A stretch of 64,000 nucleotides of DNA from Tsukamurella sp. PLM1 (GTDB lineage: Bacteria; Actinomycetota; Actinomycetes; Mycobacteriales; Mycobacteriaceae). Made by a program: the position numbers and the translations under genes. The notes under the pieces were generated by a model. The model saw only the letters and a list, made by a program, of their open reading frames with translations, was not told the origin of the DNA and made no database searches. The DNA lies in contig NZ_AP025688.1 of NCBI RefSeq assembly GCF_023168325.1, forward strand, positions 2,914,001 to 2,978,000, written 5' to 3'. Below are positions 62,215-64,000 of the stretch, in pieces. Positions within the stretch are counted from its first letter, which is position 1. Every line of letters starts with the position of its first letter.

Positions 62215-63246
62215 CTACTCGGCGTCCTTGGGCCGCCACTCGCCGCCGACGTCGCGATTGAGCAGATCGTCCATGGCCCGCGACACCGGCACACCGTCGT
62301 AACAGACGGCGCGCACGGCCTCGGTGAGGAGCATCTCGACGCCCGCGCGGCGCGCGAGGTCGGCGATCGAGATGCAGGACTTGGCGCCCTCGGCGACCTG
62401 GCCGTGCGCCGCCGCCTGCGCCTGTTCCACCGTCATCCCCTGGCCGAGGCGCGCGCCGAAGCTGAAGTTGCGCGACTGCGGGGAGCTGCACGTGGCCACC
62501 AGGTCGCCCACGCCGGCCAGACCGGCGAGCGTGAGGGGCTGCGCACCGAGCGCGGTGCCGAGCCGGAGCGTCTCCGCAAGGCCGCGGGTGATGATGGCCG
62601 CGCGAGAGTTCTCGCCGAGGTTGATGCCCGACGCGATGCCGCACACGAGGGCGATCACGTTCTTAGTGGCGCCGCCGATCTCGCAGCCCACCACGTCGTC
62701 GCTCGTGTACGGCCGGAAGTAGTCGGTGCGCACCAGGTACTGGGTGCGGGACGCGCGCTGGGCGTTGTCGGACGCGACGACGGCGAGCGTGGGCTGCCCC
62801 TTGGCGATCTCCTTCGCGAAGTTCGGACCGGTGAGCACCGCCAGCCGGTCGCGATCGATCCCCGCCGCGTCCACGACGACTTCGCTCATCCGGTCCAGCG
62901 TGCCGATCTCGATGCCCTTGGCGAGGTTGACGACGGTGACGTCCGGCGGGATCAGGTGCCCCCAATCCTGAAGGTTCGCCCGCAGCGTCTGCGACGGCAC
63001 TGCGAGGACCACCAGCCCCGCGCCCCGCATCGCCTCCTCGGGATCGTGCGTGGCGCTGAGGTTCTCCGGCAGCACTCCCTCCGGCAGGTACTGCGCGTTG
63101 ATGCGGGTGCTGTTGATCTGGTCGGCCACTTCCTGACGGCGGCACCACATCCGGACGCGGTGCGGCTCGGGCCTCGTCGCCTCGGCGAAGACCTTGGCCA
63201 TCGCCGTGCCGAAGGAACCGGCGCCCATCACTGCAACGTCGACCAT
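62215..63246 (-). CDS. gpsA: Glycerol-3-phosphate dehydrogenase [NAD(P)+]
   Basis: 343-residue enzyme that reduces dihydroxyacetone phosphate to glycerol 3-phosphate for phospholipids. The Rossmann motif is [20 protein letters not shown], the catalytic Lys is in [20 protein letters not shown], and [20 protein letters not shown] is the other signature. GAGGAGGGG precedes the ATG at 63246. Upstream of ddl on the same strand with 52 bases between, as in M. tuberculosis (Rv2982c). Confidence 0.95.
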   Translation of the reverse strand: MVDVAVMGAGSFGTAMAKVFAEATRPEPHRVRMWCRRQEVADQINSTRINAQYLPEGVLPENLSATHDPEEAMRGAGLVVLAVPSQTLRANLQDWGHLIPPDVTVVNLAKGIEIGTLDRMSEVVVDAAGIDRDRLAVLTGPNFAKEIAKGQPTLAVVASDNAQRASRTQYLVRTDYFRPYTSDDVVGCEIGGATKNVIALVCGIASGINLGENSRAAIITRGLAETLRLGTALGAQPLTLAGLAGVGDLVATCSSPQSRNFSFGARLGQGMTVEQAQAAAHGQVAEGAKSCISIADLARRAGVEMLLTEAVRAVCYDGVPVSRAMDDLLNRDVGGEWRPKDAE

Positions 63247-63342
63247 CCGGCCCCTCCTCGCATCCGCGCGACCGCCCGCGGGTGCGGGCATCGCGACGAG
63301 CCTATCCCCCGCCCGGGCGCGGCACGCCGCGTTCCGCACGCC

Positions 63343-63348
63343 TAGATT
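63343..63348 (+). promoter_or_regulatory. Leaderless -10 element of cofC/fbiD
   Basis: TAGATT ends six bases before the ATG at 63355, without a Shine-Dalgarno. Confidence 0.5.
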
Positions 63349-63354
63349 GGTGAT

Positions 63355-64000
63355 ATGACCGCACAGCGCGGCGACGCCGCGTCCCCCGCCGTCGTGGTGG
63401 TGACCGCCGTGAAGTCACTGGATTCCGCGAAATCCCGGTTCGCCGCGTCCGGCGACGGAGGGCGCGGCGCCGTCCGCGGCCTCGTTCTCGCGATGTTCCG
63501 CGACACGCTCGCGGCCGCACTGGCCGCGCCGGAGGTGGCGGGGGTCTACGTCGTCTCACCCGATCCCGCGGTGCGCGCGGCCGCCTGCGCCGCCGGGGCG
63601 TTCGCGGTTGACGAGCCCGCCCAGAGCGGCCTCAACGCCGCACTCGAGGCGGGCGCGGACGCCGCGCGCGCCGACGCCGGGCGGCCCGTCGCGGTCGTCG
63701 CACTCCAGGCCGACCTCCCGGGCATCAGCGCCGCCGAACTGAGTGCGTTCCTCGCGGCGACGGCGCACCGTCGGGGATTCGTCCCGGACCACGCCGGCAC
63801 CGGGACCGCCGCGCTGTACGCACCGGCGGGCACGCCCCTGCGACCGCGGTTCGGCCCGGAATCGGCGGCCGCGCACCGCGCGGACGGTGCCACCGAGCAC
63901 GCGGGGCCATGGCCCGGCCTGCGCACCGATATCGACACCCCGCAGGACTTGCGGTCCGCGCCGGTCCTGGGCGAGCACACCGCGGCGGCACTCGCCGACG
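63355..64000 (+). CDS. fbiD: CofC/FbiD phosphoenolpyruvate guanylyltransferase (3' end outside window)
   Basis: Nucleotidyltransferase of coenzyme F420 synthesis, counterpart of Rv2983. In mycobacteria FbiD joins phosphoenolpyruvate to GTP; other CofC proteins use 2-phospholactate. [17 protein letters not shown] is the N-terminal nucleotide motif and [20 protein letters not shown] and [15 protein letters not shown] the metal and substrate motifs. About 215 codons are present, close to the full length, and the frame is open at the window end. Transcribed divergently from gpsA. Confidence 0.88.
   Translation, partial: MTAQRGDAASPAVVVVTAVKSLDSAKSRFAASGDGGRGAVRGLVLAMFRDTLAAALAAPEVAGVYVVSPDPAVRAAACAAGAFAVDEPAQSGLNAALEAGADAARADAGRPVAVVALQADLPGISAAELSAFLAATAHRRGFVPDHAGTGTAALYAPAGTPLRPRFGPESAAAHRADGATEHAGPWPGLRTDIDTPQDLRSAPVLGEHTAAALAD

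Overview
The window is very GC-rich, densely coded actinobacterial DNA. Gene content and order point to a mycolic-acid-containing member of the Mycobacteriales, with Tsukamurella as my best guess. Two blocks match Mycobacterium tuberculosis gene order: a sulfate-binding protein, GH15 trehalase, lepA, the transglutaminase/alpha-E/ATP-grasp trio, rpsT, holA, comEC, comEA, degV, octT, gpgP, rsfS, nadD, VWA/MoxR and proA (the Rv2400c-Rv2427c region), then recG, a DAK protein, ung, thiL, a DUF3515 protein, ddl, gpsA and cofC/fbiD (the Rv2973c-Rv2983 region). The genus is an inference.

Layout. 1-6156: sulfate-binding lipoprotein, two tiny membrane proteins, trehalase-like GH15 and a GH38 alpha-mannosidase. 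6227-8445: a DUF222/HNH nuclease gene followed by a decayed second copy of the mannosidase 3' end. 8737-17524: small membrane proteins, M3 peptidase, pentapeptide protein, nitronate monooxygenase, winged-helix protein, secreted protein, lepA and a GNAT protein. 17591-22838: choline-to-glycine-betaine operon (BCCT transporter, aldehyde dehydrogenase, choline oxidase). 22871-26761: ECF sigma factor with its DinB-like partner, a PemK-like protein, and a divergent PfpI / acetoacetate-decarboxylase-like pair controlled by two matching operators. 26745-40771: the conserved housekeeping block, including two genes of methylglucose lipopolysaccharide synthesis (gpgP, octT) in the nadD-rsfS operon. 40782-44335: proA, a secreted HNH nuclease and an unrecognised gene of lower GC. 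44431-54297: an eight-gene atu/liu-type acyl-CoA carboxylase operon that ends with its own TetR. 54308-64000: recG to cofC.

Two things run through the whole window. First, about 20 genes or gene parts change reading frame by one base at G/C runs, nearly all in otherwise well conserved genes such as holA, recG and gpgP. This looks like uncorrected sequencing error rather than gene decay, so disrupted genes are annotated across their full span and each suspect run is given. Second, at most operon heads a TANNNT hexamer ends 6-8 bases before the start codon with no Shine-Dalgarno sequence, the signature of leaderless transcripts; this decided several start codons. thiL and the DUF3515 gene share a single palindromic TACGGTA as both of their -10 elements.

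I saw no rRNA, complete tRNA, CRISPR array, insertion sequence or prophage.
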